From a virus: a stretch of DNA of 64,000 nt. Positions 34,843 to 44,801 of this stretch are shown here, in pieces. The stretch lies in the IMG/VR virus record IMGVR_UViG_3300025141_000020, positions 124,001-188,000 of that record; one strand, given 5' to 3'. Numbering within the stretch: position 1 is the stretch's first letter; each line of letters begins with the position of its first letter. The notes beneath the pieces were generated by a model. It saw only the letters and a list, made by a program, of their open reading frames with translations, ran no database searches and had not been told where the DNA came from. The position numbers and the translations under genes are program-made.

Positions 34843-35239
34843 TTTCAAAAAGTTTATCAAATTTTAATATTATATCTCTAGAATATAATTTATCTTTAAC
34901 ATTCTCTAGCTCGTCACCGTAGTGGAAGACTAGTCTTTCTTCGTTATCGTTTTCATACTCACCATCATAACTTTCCCAACCTAAAGCTACAACATTGTCT
35001 AAAGCATGTTCCATTCCAAAGTAGTCAGAGTTCTGAACTAAATCTAATTTTAGACTTGTTCCTTCTAAAATCCCAACTTTTTTTATATACACCATTTCTG
35101 GTGGTCCTGGTTTTCCGTGTGCTGGACTAGAATCCCAATCTTCACCCCATAATTCATCTGAGTTTTGGCCAAATATAAATTCGTAAATATTTTCTTGTTT
35201 ATAATTAGGGCCTAATTCATTAATGAATATAAGTTTCAT
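34829..35239 (-). CDS. Small acidic phage protein of unknown function
   Basis: The 136 residues begin KLIFINELGPNYKQENIYEF, so I-N-E falls at residues 6-8, perhaps by chance. The sequence is rich in Trp, Tyr and acidic residues (SDELWGEDWDSSPAHG, VVALGWESYDGEYEND). Its start overlaps the stop of the 563-residue gene by one base, so it is translationally coupled. No family is recognised. Confidence 0.6.
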   Translation of the reverse strand: MKLIFINELGPNYKQENIYEFIFGQNSDELWGEDWDSSPAHGKPGPPEMVYIKKVGILEGTSLKLDLVQNSDYFGMEHALDNVVALGWESYDGEYENDNEERLVFHYGDELENVKDKLYSRDIILKFDKLFENAKK

Positions 35240-36930
35240 TACTTTATACTACCTTCTCTCGTAATAAATATATTTTTGTTATCTGACAATATAGCTATAT
35301 CACCCCTTTTAGTTACCCCTTTAAGTTTAGAATATTTATTTTCGTTTAAATATTTTTTAACACCTAACTCTTGTTCAACAGTTTTAGATAACTTTTTTAT
35401 AGTTTCGTTAGTTTGGTTTTTTCCAATTTTTTCTTTTATGTACTGTTGTGGTGTTTGTTTTGTAACATAAGATTCTAATAGCTTTGATACTCTATTTTTT
35501 AAGGATTTCATCGCTACACCTTCTTTTACAGCTGCTTTTCCTCCGTCTTTTGCTTTATATGTCTTTATAATATGTTTAAGAGCTTTTAAGATAACCCCAC
35601 CTGGGAACACTAACGCAGCTGCTTCAATCATTTTAATTTGTGCGGCAGTGAATTTTTGTATTGCTTTTTCATCTTTAGCTTTTTTTATTAGTTTAGCTAA
35701 CTCTGGTTTTACAAATGGTAACATTGGTAGTACTGGGGCCAGCAGAAATTGTTCTTTAAGAGGTAGTTTTGTACCTTTCGTAAGAGTTTTCCCTACGAAT
35801 CTGAGTGCTTTTTTACCTTTTTTAGATTTTAATGAGTCAACTGCTTTTAATATTGCTGTAATCCCGACAAATATAGGTCCTGATGGAAATGCGGCTAGAC
35901 CTGCCGTTAGTAGGGCTATCTCTGTCTTAGTTAGTGTGGATGCATCTTTCTCACCTTTAGCAATTGCGTCTTTGAGTTTCTTACTAATAAATTCTAACAT
36001 CTTCTTAGCCATCTTATGTTGTTCTGACATAATATTTTTACGTCTTCTCCTTGATTCTGGTAACATTACGTCCATATCAAATTCTTCACCTTCACCTTCA
36101 TCCTCAAGACCTTCCATGTCTTCAGTATCATCTATTGCTAACTCATCGTCATCTATAGCTAATTCTTCATCACCTAGTTCTTCATCACCGTATGCAGTTT
36201 CGTCTTCTTCGAATCTTGATAATATATCTTCTCTGTCTTCGTCATCTAACACATCTAAATCTACAGCGGATATAACTGAATTTATAACATACTTTATATC
36301 TGCACTTCCTATCTCTTCTCCAGCGTCTCTAAGTTTTTGACCTAATTTACCGGTAAGTTTTTGAATTGGTTTCATAAACCCTTCCATTTCTTCTTCCTCC
36401 TCACCTTCTTCATCATCCATCGCTAACTCTTCATCATCCATCGCTAACTCTTCATCATCCATCGCTAACTCTTCATCATCACCTAAATCAAAATCCTCTT
36501 CACCACCAATTTCGTCAGTTGTAACATCTACTTCAGCTTCAGGTGTTTTTAAAACAAATTTGTTTTCTTCACTAGCTTGTTCAAATATTGGGTCTGATTC
36601 ACCATTATTAAATTCTTCATTTATTGGTTTAAAAATTAAATTCATTCTTTTTAATGCTGAACTATAACTTCTAAATCTATTTCTTTTTTTGTTGTGTAGT
36701 CCATCAAGATAATCTAACTCCGATTCATTAATCCCTCTTTTTAGGTAGTATCCATCTTTTTCTTGAATAATAGCGTACGTGTTTCCATCACTAGCTTTTT
36801 TACTAAACGATAACGTTTTAGTGTGGTAAGAATCATTTTTCTTTGTCTCACCATAGGTCGCGATTTCCATAATTCTCTTAATCTTATCTTGACCTGTTAA
36901 TTTTTCACTTCCGATTGGTTTTAATCCCAT
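35239..36930 (-). CDS. Large virion/core protein with acidic repeats
   Basis: In this 563-residue protein, residues 1-110 look like a small folded domain (YAIIQEKDGYYLKRGINESE). An acidic region follows with three exact copies of a seven-residue ELAMDDE unit and later variants. A C-terminal part has helical, partly hydrophobic segments (TEIALLTAGLAAFPSGPIFVG, KMIEAAALVFPGGVILKAL). It has many hydrophobic-x-Glu sites (PINE, LPES, YLNE), so it may be extensively processed. It could be a core or DNA-companion protein. No family is recognised. Confidence 0.6.
   Translation of the reverse strand: MGLKPIGSEKLTGQDKIKRIMEIATYGETKKNDSYHTKTLSFSKKASDGNTYAIIQEKDGYYLKRGINESELDYLDGLHNKKRNRFRSYSSALKRMNLIFKPINEEFNNGESDPIFEQASEENKFVLKTPEAEVDVTTDEIGGEEDFDLGDDEELAMDDEELAMDDEELAMDDEEGEEEEEMEGFMKPIQKLTGKLGQKLRDAGEEIGSADIKYVINSVISAVDLDVLDDEDREDILSRFEEDETAYGDEELGDEELAIDDDELAIDDTEDMEGLEDEGEGEEFDMDVMLPESRRRRKNIMSEQHKMAKKMLEFISKKLKDAIAKGEKDASTLTKTEIALLTAGLAAFPSGPIFVGITAILKAVDSLKSKKGKKALRFVGKTLTKGTKLPLKEQFLLAPVLPMLPFVKPELAKLIKKAKDEKAIQKFTAAQIKMIEAAALVFPGGVILKALKHIIKTYKAKDGGKAAVKEGVAMKSLKNRVSKLLESYVTKQTPQQYIKEKIGKNQTNETIKKLSKTVEQELGVKKYLNENKYSKLKGVTKRGDIAILSDNKNIFITREGSIK
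36410..36480 (-). repeat. Three tandem 21-base coding repeats
   Basis: The unit CTTCATCATCCATCGCTAA plus CT is repeated about three times without change and encodes ELAMDDE on the minus strand. Near-identity at DNA level points to recent slippage or duplication. Confidence 0.8.
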
Positions 36931-36960
36931 TTTAATTTCTTTTTTTTATAAATTATTATT

Positions 36961-37320
36961 TTAACTATTTAATCCTTCACCTCCTATTATTGTTGGGGCG
37001 TACATTTGTGCCCCAGAATATGTTACTGATGATGGTGCTGTCGTACCTGACATTGTTGAATCACATGAGCAGTCGTAACAAAGAAATATTGCTTCTGCAT
37101 GTGCCGTATCTAGTAGACGTGGTTCAATTATTAAATCTAATTTCGTCCCTATTGTTGCCATAGGTATCACAACACCTTTATACGTAAATGTAGCGGCTGC
37201 ACCAATTGATAACACTGAAGTACACATATAATTTGCGTATGTTGTTGCTTTTCCAGTATTTAATGTACCTCCAGCAATAGGTGTTGTTGGTATTGAACTT
37301 CCTCCATAGTTTCCTGCCAT
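36961..37320 (-). CDS. Small Gly/Thr/Ala-rich structural protein
   Basis: The 119-residue protein has low charge and a beta-type composition (AATFTYKGVVIPMATIGTKLDLII). It has a cysteine cluster, FLCYDCSCDS, near residue 80, and a Gly-rich start and end. A TATTTATA element lies upstream. Size and composition would fit a capsid decoration or tail-tube-like component. No family is recognised. Confidence 0.55.
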   Translation of the reverse strand: MAGNYGGSSIPTTPIAGGTLNTGKATTYANYMCTSVLSIGAAATFTYKGVVIPMATIGTKLDLIIEPRLLDTAHAEAIFLCYDCSCDSTMSGTTAPSSVTYSGAQMYAPTIIGGEGLNS

Positions 37321-37337
37321 AACTAAATATTCTTTTG

Positions 37338-37348
37338 TTATAAATAGT
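37338..37348 (-). promoter_or_regulatory. Candidate late promoter element
   Basis: The minus strand reads ACTATTTATAA about 17 bases upstream of the small Gly-rich protein. Confidence 0.5.
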
Positions 37349-37349
37349 C

Positions 37350-38096
37350 CTAACTATCAGAAACGGAAGTTTCTAATGTAAGACTTTTATCTATTAATTT
37401 ATTTTTTAAATCGTTTAATTTGCCTAAATAACCATTTCTTCTTAAAAATTTAAAACTTAGGTTCTCATAAGAGTATTCTCCTTTATCTTTAAGACCTGTA
37501 CCTCTATATTTTTTTAGCTTCTTTTTTACTTCGTTAATAGCGGACATTAGAGATTCCTCATCCATCCTTTCTATATTGTCTTCAATGTTATCAATAGCTT
37601 CAATCCATTGTTTAGATTTACTTAAAATTTTATGAGAATCTAATACAACATTTTCTAACTCAGGCTCTACAATCCATTCGTCAAACATAACTGAATACAC
37701 ACCACTAGCAAAATGTGGTTCATCCATATCTTGTACATAAATTTCTACTTCAAATCCCTTAACTTCTATGTCTCGTAAAGAATTCCAAATAATTCTACGA
37801 CTATCTAAATATTTTTTTAGTAAGGAATCCTTGTCACCACCAAAATCCAATAATAAATGTAAATCAACATCTGAGAAGTTAGACCAATTAAAGTTAGATA
37901 ATGAACCTGTGAGAGTTATGTTTTCAATATCCATATCCACATCAACAAAATTACTAAAATCTTCTACTATTGCCAATAAAGAATCCCTAATTTCTGGTTT
38001 CATCTTATAACTTCCGTCATCTAAAAACCAAATATCAGGGTTTAATTCATCATGCACTTGAAAGCTGTTCAGGATATTTTTTGAGTTGTTTGCCAT
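37350..38096 (-). CDS. Nucleotidyltransferase-fold (pol beta superfamily) protein
   Basis: In 248 residues, ITLTGSLSNFNWSNFSDVDLHLLLDF holds the NTase signature: G64-S65 and the acidic pair D76/D78. A third acidic residue is expected in FEVEIYVQDMDE. The C-terminal half is helical. Phage proteins of this type are known, but their substrates are not. It may modify tRNA, nucleotides or proteins. It starts its own unit, with a TATTTATTAATATG arrangement at the start codon. Confidence 0.75.
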   Translation of the reverse strand: MANNSKNILNSFQVHDELNPDIWFLDDGSYKMKPEIRDSLLAIVEDFSNFVDVDMDIENITLTGSLSNFNWSNFSDVDLHLLLDFGGDKDSLLKKYLDSRRIIWNSLRDIEVKGFEVEIYVQDMDEPHFASGVYSVMFDEWIVEPELENVVLDSHKILSKSKQWIEAIDNIEDNIERMDEESLMSAINEVKKKLKKYRGTGLKDKGEYSYENLSFKFLRRNGYLGKLNDLKNKLIDKSLTLETSVSDS

Positions 38097-38097
38097 A

Positions 38098-38110
38098 TTA
38101 ATAAATATAT
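38098..38110 (-). promoter_or_regulatory. Candidate late promoter element
   Basis: The minus strand reads ATATATTTATTAA directly ahead of the NTase-fold gene start. Confidence 0.4.
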
Positions 38111-38121
38111 GGACTTTATTA

Positions 38122-38367
38122 CTATACCAATTTTTTATATTTGTAAGTTCTAGATATATTTTTAGAAAAATATTTACCTTGGCTTTCAGCCATTCTCATT
38201 TTAGTAAAAATAGCTATGGGCACTTTTTCATAAATGTATGACCCTCCTTTTGCAAACTCCACAATCAATTCATTTGTTTCTGTATTATATTTAGTTTTAC
38301 CTAAATTTGTAGAATTATATTCATTTATTATAAATTTGCCTTCTATTTTTTCTGATTTTATTGCCAT
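38122..38367 (-). CDS. KTSC-domain protein
   Basis: The 81 residues match the KTSC domain plan: YNTETNELIVEFAKGGSYIYEKVP, FTKMRMAESQGKYFSKNI and a final YKY. KTSC is a small domain also found at the C-terminus of some lysyl-tRNA synthetases and as stand-alone phage proteins, with RNA binding proposed. It overlaps the upstream glutaredoxin-like gene by one base, so the two are co-translated. Confidence 0.75.
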   Translation of the reverse strand: MAIKSEKIEGKFIINEYNSTNLGKTKYNTETNELIVEFAKGGSYIYEKVPIAIFTKMRMAESQGKYFSKNISRTYKYKKLV

Positions 38368-38804
38368 TATTGTTGTGTTGCTTGTTGTGGTATTGGGTGT
38401 GGTGGTGGTGTTACATTAGGTGTTGCTGATGCATTTACCTGTTGTTGTAAAGTTTGTAATGTTTGGTTTGTTTGATTTAGTAATAATGTTATATTCTTAA
38501 CAGCATTATTTACTTGGTCTATCCTTTCTTCAAACCCTAGTCGTTTCATTGGGTGTTCAGCGAAATGTTTAACTCTAGCAATTAGTTCCTCTGCGGTTCT
38601 AAAGTCTCTATTTGGCATCCATATTTCTTCTTGGTAAACAATTGTTGGTGTCATACCTAACCCAGTAATTCTAATTATTTCGTTCCAATCACCTATATGT
38701 TCAGAAGTAATTATTTCTTCATATTCTATTTCTGCTTTTGTTAACTCAGTTTTTATTTTATTACAGTAATGACATGTCGGGTTTGTATATATTTTCATTT
38801 TCAT
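38367..38804 (-). CDS. Glutaredoxin-like protein with C-terminal coiled coil
   Basis: Of 145 residues, the first 80 are a glutaredoxin fold: KIYTNPTCHYCNKIKTEL with the CxxC redox pair at about residues 11-14, then GMTPTIVYQ carrying the conserved cis-Pro (TP). The remaining residues form a helix (VNNAVKNITLLLNQTNQTLQ) and a Pro/Gln tail. It probably reduces disulfides or supports ribonucleotide reductase; the coiled coil suggests oligomerisation or tethering. Confidence 0.85.
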   Translation of the reverse strand: MKMKIYTNPTCHYCNKIKTELTKAEIEYEEIITSEHIGDWNEIIRITGLGMTPTIVYQEEIWMPNRDFRTAEELIARVKHFAEHPMKRLGFEERIDQVNNAVKNITLLLNQTNQTLQTLQQQVNASATPNVTPPPHPIPQQATQQ

Positions 38805-38877
38805 AATCTTTTTTTTTTAATATTACTAATTTATAAAGTGAATGGGAAGGTATTCCCTCCCCAAACACATATTATTT

Positions 38878-40749
38878 TTACTTAACTTCTTCAAATTCCA
38901 CATCTGTAGAATCCTGGGGGTCATTCTCCGTAGTATCGTCATTAGATTCTTCGGTTTGCTGGTATAACTTTGTACTAATTTCTTGCCATACACTATTTAA
39001 TTTTTCTGACAAGTCTTCAATGCCTTCCATGTCTTCTGCCTCAATAACTTCTTTAAGTTCTTTAATGGTATTTTCTAATCTAGATTTATCTGTTTCCTCT
39101 AACTTATCCCCAAAATCTTCCATTTGTTTTTCTGTTTGAAATATTAGTGCGTCAACCTCATTTAATTTATTAATTTTTTCTAGTTTTTCGTTGTCGGTTT
39201 TAGCGTTTGCTTCAGCCTCTTTTTTCATTCTTTCAACTTCTTCATCTGATAAACTACTTCCAGACTCAATTTTAATATTTTGAGACTTACCAGTTCCTTT
39301 ATCGACCGCTTTAACATCAATAATACCGTTTGCGTCAATATCAAAAGTAACCTCAATCTGTGGTATCCCTCTGTGTGCTGGTGGTATGTCGGTTAGTTGA
39401 AATCTACCTAATGTTCTATTGTCTCCAGCCATTGGTCTTTCCCCTTGTAGTACGTGAATATCTACTGCTGGTTGATTATCTACCGCTGTAGAAAATACTT
39501 GACTTTTGGATGTTGGTATTGTTGTGTTAGCGTCTATTAGTTTAGTCATTACAGCTCCCATAGTTTCAATACCTAAGGAAAGTGGTGTTACGTCCAATAA
39601 TAGCACATCATTTACATCACCAGCTAATACCCCTCCTTGAATTGCTGCTCCCATAGCTACCACTTCATCAGGATTTACTCCTTTTGATGGGTCTTTTCCA
39701 AATAATTTTTTAACGGCCTCTTGTACCGCTGGAATCCTAGTAGAACCACCAACCAATAAAATCTCATCTATGTCACTAATCTTTAATCCAGAATCTTTTA
39801 AAGCTTTTCTACATGGTGTTAAACTTCTCTTAACTAAATTACTAACCATTGACTCAAATTTTGCTCTGGATAACGTGCGTACTAAATGTTTAGGTCCTGT
39901 ACTATCTGCGGTAATATACGGTAAATTAATTTCTGTTGTTGTAGAGTTTGATAATTCTACTTTTGCTTTTTCAGCTGACTCTCTTAACCTTTGTAGTGCT
40001 GATGGGTCTTTAGTTAGGTCCATACCGTTCTCAGTTTTAAACTCGTCAACTAACCAGTCTATAATTTTTTCGTCAAAATTATCTCCACCTAGGTGAGTAT
40101 CACCATTAGTAGATTTTACTTCAAATACTCCATCTCCAAGTTCTAAGATTGAAACGTCAAATGTACCACCTCCAAGGTCATAAACGGCAACAGTCATATC
40201 TTTATCTTTCTTATCCATTCCATAAGCAAGGGCTGCAGCAGTAGGTTCATTAATAATCCTAAGAACTTTTAATCCAGCTATTTCTCCCGCTTCTTTTGTT
40301 GCATTTCTTTGTTCGTCATTAAAATAAGCCGGTACAGTTATAACCGCTTCTGTTACTTTTTCACCCAAATAATCTTCAGCTGTCTTTTTTAAATTTTGTA
40401 ATACCACAGCGGAAATTTCTTGTGGTACATAAGTTTTATCACCAACCTTTATAGTTACAACATCTTTTTTTCCTTTAAGTACTGAGTAAGGCATTTTTTT
40501 TAACTCCTTACTTATTTCACTAAACTTACTACCTATAAATCTTTTTACTGAATATATAGTATTTGTAGGGTTTGTTACAGATTGTCTTTTAGCTGGGTCA
40601 CCTACACTTCTATCCCCGTCTTTAAACGATACTATAGAAGGTGTTGTTCTTCTTCCTTCTGAGTTTACGATTATTTCTGGGTTTCCACCCTCTATTACTG
40701 AAACACACGAATTCGTTGTTCCTAAATCAATTCCAATTACTTTTGCCAT
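38878..40749 (-). CDS. dnaK: Full-length Hsp70 chaperone DnaK
   Basis: The 623 residues cover both DnaK domains. [43 protein letters not shown] and [16 protein letters not shown] are the nucleotide-binding motifs. [17 protein letters not shown] is the linker region, [19 protein letters not shown] lies in the substrate-binding beta domain, and the C-terminus ends FEEVK as in bacterial DnaK. All key residues appear intact, so it should be active, using host DnaJ and GrpE since neither is seen here. Its gene is divergent from the ClpC-like gene. The close match to bacterial DnaK indicates acquisition from a host. Confidence 0.96.
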   Translation of the reverse strand: MAKVIGIDLGTTNSCVSVIEGGNPEIIVNSEGRRTTPSIVSFKDGDRSVGDPAKRQSVTNPTNTIYSVKRFIGSKFSEISKELKKMPYSVLKGKKDVVTIKVGDKTYVPQEISAVVLQNLKKTAEDYLGEKVTEAVITVPAYFNDEQRNATKEAGEIAGLKVLRIINEPTAAALAYGMDKKDKDMTVAVYDLGGGTFDVSILELGDGVFEVKSTNGDTHLGGDNFDEKIIDWLVDEFKTENGMDLTKDPSALQRLRESAEKAKVELSNSTTTEINLPYITADSTGPKHLVRTLSRAKFESMVSNLVKRSLTPCRKALKDSGLKISDIDEILLVGGSTRIPAVQEAVKKLFGKDPSKGVNPDEVVAMGAAIQGGVLAGDVNDVLLLDVTPLSLGIETMGAVMTKLIDANTTIPTSKSQVFSTAVDNQPAVDIHVLQGERPMAGDNRTLGRFQLTDIPPAHRGIPQIEVTFDIDANGIIDVKAVDKGTGKSQNIKIESGSSLSDEEVERMKKEAEANAKTDNEKLEKINKLNEVDALIFQTEKQMEDFGDKLEETDKSRLENTIKELKEVIEAEDMEGIEDLSEKLNSVWQEISTKLYQQTEESNDDTTENDPQDSTDVEFEEVK

Positions 40750-40836
40750 TTTTAATTTTATTTTTAAATTATTGTCTCTTTAAGTATAAGACATTTATTG
40801 TTATTTGTCACCCCCATATAAAAAAAATTTATATTG

Positions 40837-40868
40837 TTTTGTTGGTTAACATATTTTTATTACTTTTG
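40837..40868 (+). promoter_or_regulatory. Bacteroidota-type promoter
   Basis: TTTTG at 40837-40841, 19 bases, then TACTTTTG at 40861-40868. It drives the ClpC-like gene at 40993, leaving an untranslated leader of about 120 bases in the dnaK/clpC divergent region. Confidence 0.65.
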
Positions 40869-40992
40869 TAGTACAAATAGTATACCGTTGGTGTACTTTT
40901 AAGTAAAGTGTGTCATAATGTCAATAGTTGGTGACAGTTTGTCAGTTATTGATATTTGTAACTTTTTATATTAACTTTAAATAAAAAAATAT

Positions 40993-43035
40993 ATGATAGA
41001 ATTTAGAGATTCAGATGCAGACGTAGAGGATTTAGGTGGTCCTGGGCAACCGGGTAAAGAATTGCCTAATAGTAGTACCCCTATTTTAGATAATTTTTCT
41101 AGGGATTTAACTTCCTTAGCTATTGAAGGTAAGTTGGACCCAGTGATAGGAAGAACGGAGGAGGTTAAACGTTTAGTTCAGATTCTTTCGAGAAGAAAGA
41201 AGAACAACCCTGTTCTTATTGGAGAACCTGGTGTTGGTAAGACTTCTGTTGTAGAGATGTTAGCTACCATAATTAATTCTGGTAAGTGTCCACGTACTTT
41301 ATTGGGTAAACGCATTATTTTATTAGAATTATCATCTTTAGTGGCTGGAACTAAATATAGGGGTCAGTTTGAGGAGAGAATGAAAGCTATAATAGATGAG
41401 TTACGAGATAATAAAGATGTTATTATTTTTATAGATGAGATACACACAGTTATTGGTACTGGTAATTCATCTGGTAATTTAGATGCTGCAAATATCTTTA
41501 AACCTCCTTTGGCGAGGGGTGAAGTTCAATGTATTGGTGCTACCACATTAGATGAATATAGAGAAAAAATAGAAAAAGACGGAGCTTTAGAAAGAAGGTT
41601 TCAAAAAGTTATTATAGAACCACCTTCGGTTATAGACACAATAGAAATATTAAACAACATAAAATATGTTTATGAAAATCATCATAATGTTAGTTATTCA
41701 GAAGAGGTAGTAAATTTATGTGTTAGATTAGCGGAAAGATATATTACAGATAGAGCTTTTCCAGATAAAGCTATTGATATACTGGATGAGGTTGGAGCTA
41801 CTGTCCAAATAGAGGTTAAAACCCCCAAATCTATAACAAAACTTAAATCGGAAATAGAAAGTGTAAAACAAGAAAAGATTAATGTTGTTAAATCACAGAT
41901 GTATGAGAAAGCTGCTGACCTAAGGGATGTAGAAAAGAAATTAAAAGATAAGTTATGTAGTGTAACCAATAAATGGGAAGAAAAACAATCTGACAATAAG
42001 ATTGCCATAACTATTTATGATGTTATGTCTGTAGTATCTAGAATAACTAGAATACCTTTAAATAGGATGGACCATGGTGAAATAAAGAATTTATTAAATT
42101 TAGATAAACAATTAAAGAAGTCTGTAATTGGTCAAGATAAAGCAATTGAAACTATAGTTAAGTCTATAAGACGAAATTCTGTCGGTATAAAAGAGTTAAA
42201 TAAGCCTGTTGGTTCTTTTATTTGTCTAGGTCCTACTGGGGTTGGAAAGACCCATATTGCTAAAAAATTAGCTGAATTAATGTTTGGTTCTGAAGAATCT
42301 TTAATCCGTGTTGATATGTCCGAATTTCAAGAAAAACATTCACTTTCTAGACTTATAGGTTCTCCTCCTGGTTATGTTGGTTATAGTGAAGGTGGCCAAT
42401 TTACAGAAAAAGTAAGACAGAAGCCTTATTCCTTAATATTATTTGACGAGATAGAGAAGGGGCATAAAGATATATTTAATGTTCTATTACAGATATTAGA
42501 TGATGGTTATGTTACCGACGCTTCAGGGAGGAAAATTAATTTTAGAAATACTCTAATTATGATGACATCTAATATAGGAGTTAGACAATCTCAGGACTTC
42601 GGCACTGGTTTAGGGTTTGCAACTAAAGCAACTCAGCAGACAGATAAAGAACGTGTTAGAACAATTATTTCTAAATCATTAAAGGATACTTTTAATCCAG
42701 AATTTTTAAATCGTTTAGATGATGTTATATTTTTTGAGTCCTTAGAGGGTGATAGTATTAAAAAAATAGTAAGATTAGAATTATCACACTTATTAGATAG
42801 GTTAAGGGAAAAGAAATATAATATTAAATTTGGCCCTAGTGTGGTAGACCATATTAGTAAGATTGGTTATGACCCCAAATTTGGGGCTAGACCATTAAAA
42901 AGAGCTATACAATCTGAGGTTGAAGATTACATCTCTGAAGAAATTTTAAGGGGCACTATAGTTGAGGATATGTCCTATTCTATTGGTTATAACAAATCTA
43001 CTGAGAAGTTTAAACTGACAGAAAAAGGTAGATAG
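40993..43035 (+). CDS. clpC: ClpC-like AAA+ protein unfoldase without N-domain
   Basis: The 680-residue protein has two AAA+ modules. The first has Walker A GEPGVGKT (77-84), pore loop KYRG (about 121) and Walker B FIDEIH. The second has Walker A GPTGVGKT (413-420), pore loop GYVG (about 460) and LFDEIE. Between them, residues about 300-317 (SQMYEKAADLRDVEKKL) form a UVR motif, pointing to ClpC rather than ClpA/ClpB. LGF at 540-542 matches the ClpP-docking tripeptide. The usual N-terminal substrate domain is absent, replaced by about 30 acidic/Gly/Pro residues. It may recruit host ClpP to phage-chosen substrates. Confidence 0.9.
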   Translation: MIEFRDSDADVEDLGGPGQPGKELPNSSTPILDNFSRDLTSLAIEGKLDPVIGRTEEVKRLVQILSRRKKNNPVLIGEPGVGKTSVVEMLATIINSGKCPRTLLGKRIILLELSSLVAGTKYRGQFEERMKAIIDELRDNKDVIIFIDEIHTVIGTGNSSGNLDAANIFKPPLARGEVQCIGATTLDEYREKIEKDGALERRFQKVIIEPPSVIDTIEILNNIKYVYENHHNVSYSEEVVNLCVRLAERYITDRAFPDKAIDILDEVGATVQIEVKTPKSITKLKSEIESVKQEKINVVKSQMYEKAADLRDVEKKLKDKLCSVTNKWEEKQSDNKIAITIYDVMSVVSRITRIPLNRMDHGEIKNLLNLDKQLKKSVIGQDKAIETIVKSIRRNSVGIKELNKPVGSFICLGPTGVGKTHIAKKLAELMFGSEESLIRVDMSEFQEKHSLSRLIGSPPGYVGYSEGGQFTEKVRQKPYSLILFDEIEKGHKDIFNVLLQILDDGYVTDASGRKINFRNTLIMMTSNIGVRQSQDFGTGLGFATKATQQTDKERVRTIISKSLKDTFNPEFLNRLDDVIFFESLEGDSIKKIVRLELSHLLDRLREKKYNIKFGPSVVDHISKIGYDPKFGARPLKRAIQSEVEDYISEEILRGTIVEDMSYSIGYNKSTEKFKLTEKGR

Positions 43036-43038
43036 GGT

Positions 43039-43048
43039 GATATTTATT
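43039..43048 (+). promoter_or_regulatory. Candidate late promoter element
   Basis: GATATTTATT lies five bases before the ATG of the leader-bearing metallopeptidase-like gene. Confidence 0.4.
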
Positions 43049-43052
43049 GCCA

Positions 43053-44153
43053 ATGAAACTAATAATAACACAAAGACAATCTAACCTACTAATAAAGGAG
43101 GCTATGGGGGTACCCAAACCTATCGAATTCTGGGTTGACTCTTTATCTTCTTTAATTAGAGATGGTTTATTAATGATGGTGTCTTCTGATAATACTTCTG
43201 AATACTTTGATGGTGAAGATGTTCAAGAAAAGGTAACTTCTTTGGGTTGGAATACTTCTAGTGAAGACTTTATAAAATTTCCTCTTGCCGAACCAAAACT
43301 AAAATTAGACTTAGTTATTGTGCCAGATGAAGACATTAAAATTGGTGATGATTATATAAATAATGCGTCCTTTGATACTGCCGATATGGATATCAGGGAT
43401 GCTACCTTTGACGATGGAACCACAAGACCTTTATTGGTTGGTGGTACCATAACCATAGAAATATCAATCCCACAATCTTCTTACGATAGTGCGACATTTG
43501 TTGAGTTATTTGATACTGAAATTAAACCTTATGTGGAATCGGTCTTATTTCACGAACTAACCCACGTATATGAATTCTACAATAGGTTATTAACCTCGTC
43601 TTTGGACCCTAGTTTTGAGAATATTAGTAGTGCTTCTTCTATGGTTAATAAAATGGGTTTAGTAGATGATTGGGACGAATTGATGTTTTTAATTTATCTG
43701 CACCTATCTTTTGAGTTGAATGCTAGGGTGTCTGAGGTTTATGGTTTAATTAGAAATAAGAATATTCGGTCTAAGAAAGAGTTCTTAGATTTTTTAAAGA
43801 CTTCTAGGGCTTTTTCTTACGCTAAAAGGTTAAGAAACTTCAACTCAGAAACTTACTATAATGATTTTGAGGTTCCTCAAGATAACATAGATAGGGTTAG
43901 GCAGTATGATGGTAAAGAAACCCCAATAGAAGAAATAAAAGAAATAGTTATGCAACAACTGGTTGATAATTGGGTTGTGTCGTATAAGCAACTATTAGAT
44001 GATTTTTCCGATGATGAGACTTTGTCGGTTCCAACCCTACCTTCTAAAGCAACTTCTTCACCTAAAAACTTTTTAAAATTTTGGCAAAAAAGATTTAATA
44101 GAGCTGGTGAAGACTCAATAAGAAAAATTTCAAAACTATATTCGTTACTTTAA
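43053..44153 (+). CDS. Leader-bearing putative zinc metallopeptidase, probable head cargo
   Basis: About 366 residues from ATG 43053 (a TTG at 43047 is in frame but less likely). The start KLIITQRQSNLLIKE is a class-B leader ending I-K-E at 14-16. VLFHELTHVYEFY has the zinc motif HExxH at 167-171, and LSFELNARVSEVYG could provide the third ligand Glu. If packaged and injected, it would act early on host proteins. The substrate is unknown, and the peptidase reading depends on the HExxH context alone. Confidence 0.65.
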   Translation: MKLIITQRQSNLLIKEAMGVPKPIEFWVDSLSSLIRDGLLMMVSSDNTSEYFDGEDVQEKVTSLGWNTSSEDFIKFPLAEPKLKLDLVIVPDEDIKIGDDYINNASFDTADMDIRDATFDDGTTRPLLVGGTITIEISIPQSSYDSATFVELFDTEIKPYVESVLFHELTHVYEFYNRLLTSSLDPSFENISSASSMVNKMGLVDDWDELMFLIYLHLSFELNARVSEVYGLIRNKNIRSKKEFLDFLKTSRAFSYAKRLRNFNSETYYNDFEVPQDNIDRVRQYDGKETPIEEIKEIVMQQLVDNWVVSYKQLLDDFSDDETLSVPTLPSKATSSPKNFLKFWQKRFNRAGEDSIRKISKLYSLL

Positions 44154-44164
44154 TATTTTTTTTA

Positions 44165-44172
44165 TATCTTTG
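44165..44172 (+). promoter_or_regulatory. Bacteroidota-type -7 element
   Basis: TATCTTTG lies 25 bases ahead of the GIY-YIG-like gene; a matching TTG about 20 bases further upstream is not evident, so the -33 element is weak. Confidence 0.45.
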
Positions 44173-44197
44173 TATTATACAATAAAAAAAATTAAAT

Positions 44198-44800
44198 ATG
44201 GAAGGATACATTTATTTAGGAGAACATTATGATGTTCTTAATCGAGAAATAGGTATTTCTGATAAAAAAATAGGCTTGTCTATAGACCCTATTAGTAGAG
44301 AAAACTCTTTAACTAAAACTAAATCCCCTATTAGATATAGAATTGTTGCTGTTTATAAAGTAGATAATATGCGAAGAGTTGAAAAAATGTTACATAGTAT
44401 CTTAGACAGTAGGAGGGTTTTTGGTGAGTGGTTTAAAGATGATGACGATACTTTAGAAGGCGACTTTATTAACTTTATGAACGCATACGGGGCGGAAGTT
44501 TATAATATACAAGAAATTAAAGAAGAAAATATTTTATTAAAAGAAGATACCAGATTATTAGAAGTTGTTAAAAAACATGGAGCTCCCCTTAATTTAGTTA
44601 GAAAATATCTAGGAATAGAATATGATGTTTTACTAGATAAGAATGGTCTTCTACATTTTAATGGTGATGTTTTTGATACCCCAAATAAACTTTACAACAA
44701 TGGTATTGTCTTTCACGTTAAAAAGAAACGAGGTGGAAGTGGTACTAACAACTTATCTCAATTTAAAATCAAAGAAACTGGCGAAAGATTAGTAGATTAA
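44198..44800 (+). CDS. GIY-YIG-like (T5orf172/MUG113-type) protein
   Basis: The 200 residues start GYIYLGEHYDVLNREIG, followed by KIGLSIDPISREN and VAVYKVDNMRRVEKMLHSIL, then GEWFKDD, the pattern of the T5orf172/MUG113 GIY-YIG subfamily. The C-terminal 70 residues (LHFNGDVFDTPNKLYN) resemble a RAMA-like DNA-modification-reading module, less certain. It might be a nuclease or DNA-binding regulator. It has its own host-type -7 element. Confidence 0.6.
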   Translation: MEGYIYLGEHYDVLNREIGISDKKIGLSIDPISRENSLTKTKSPIRYRIVAVYKVDNMRRVEKMLHSILDSRRVFGEWFKDDDDTLEGDFINFMNAYGAEVYNIQEIKEENILLKEDTRLLEVVKKHGAPLNLVRKYLGIEYDVLLDKNGLLHFNGDVFDTPNKLYNNGIVFHVKKKRGGSGTNNLSQFKIKETGERLVD

Positions 44801-44801
44801 C

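Noticed and set aside
38844-38857. Hairpin GGGAA/TTCCC downstream of dnaK as a terminator
   Set aside because: The stem is short with no adjacent T tract on the minus strand; left unannotated as too weak.
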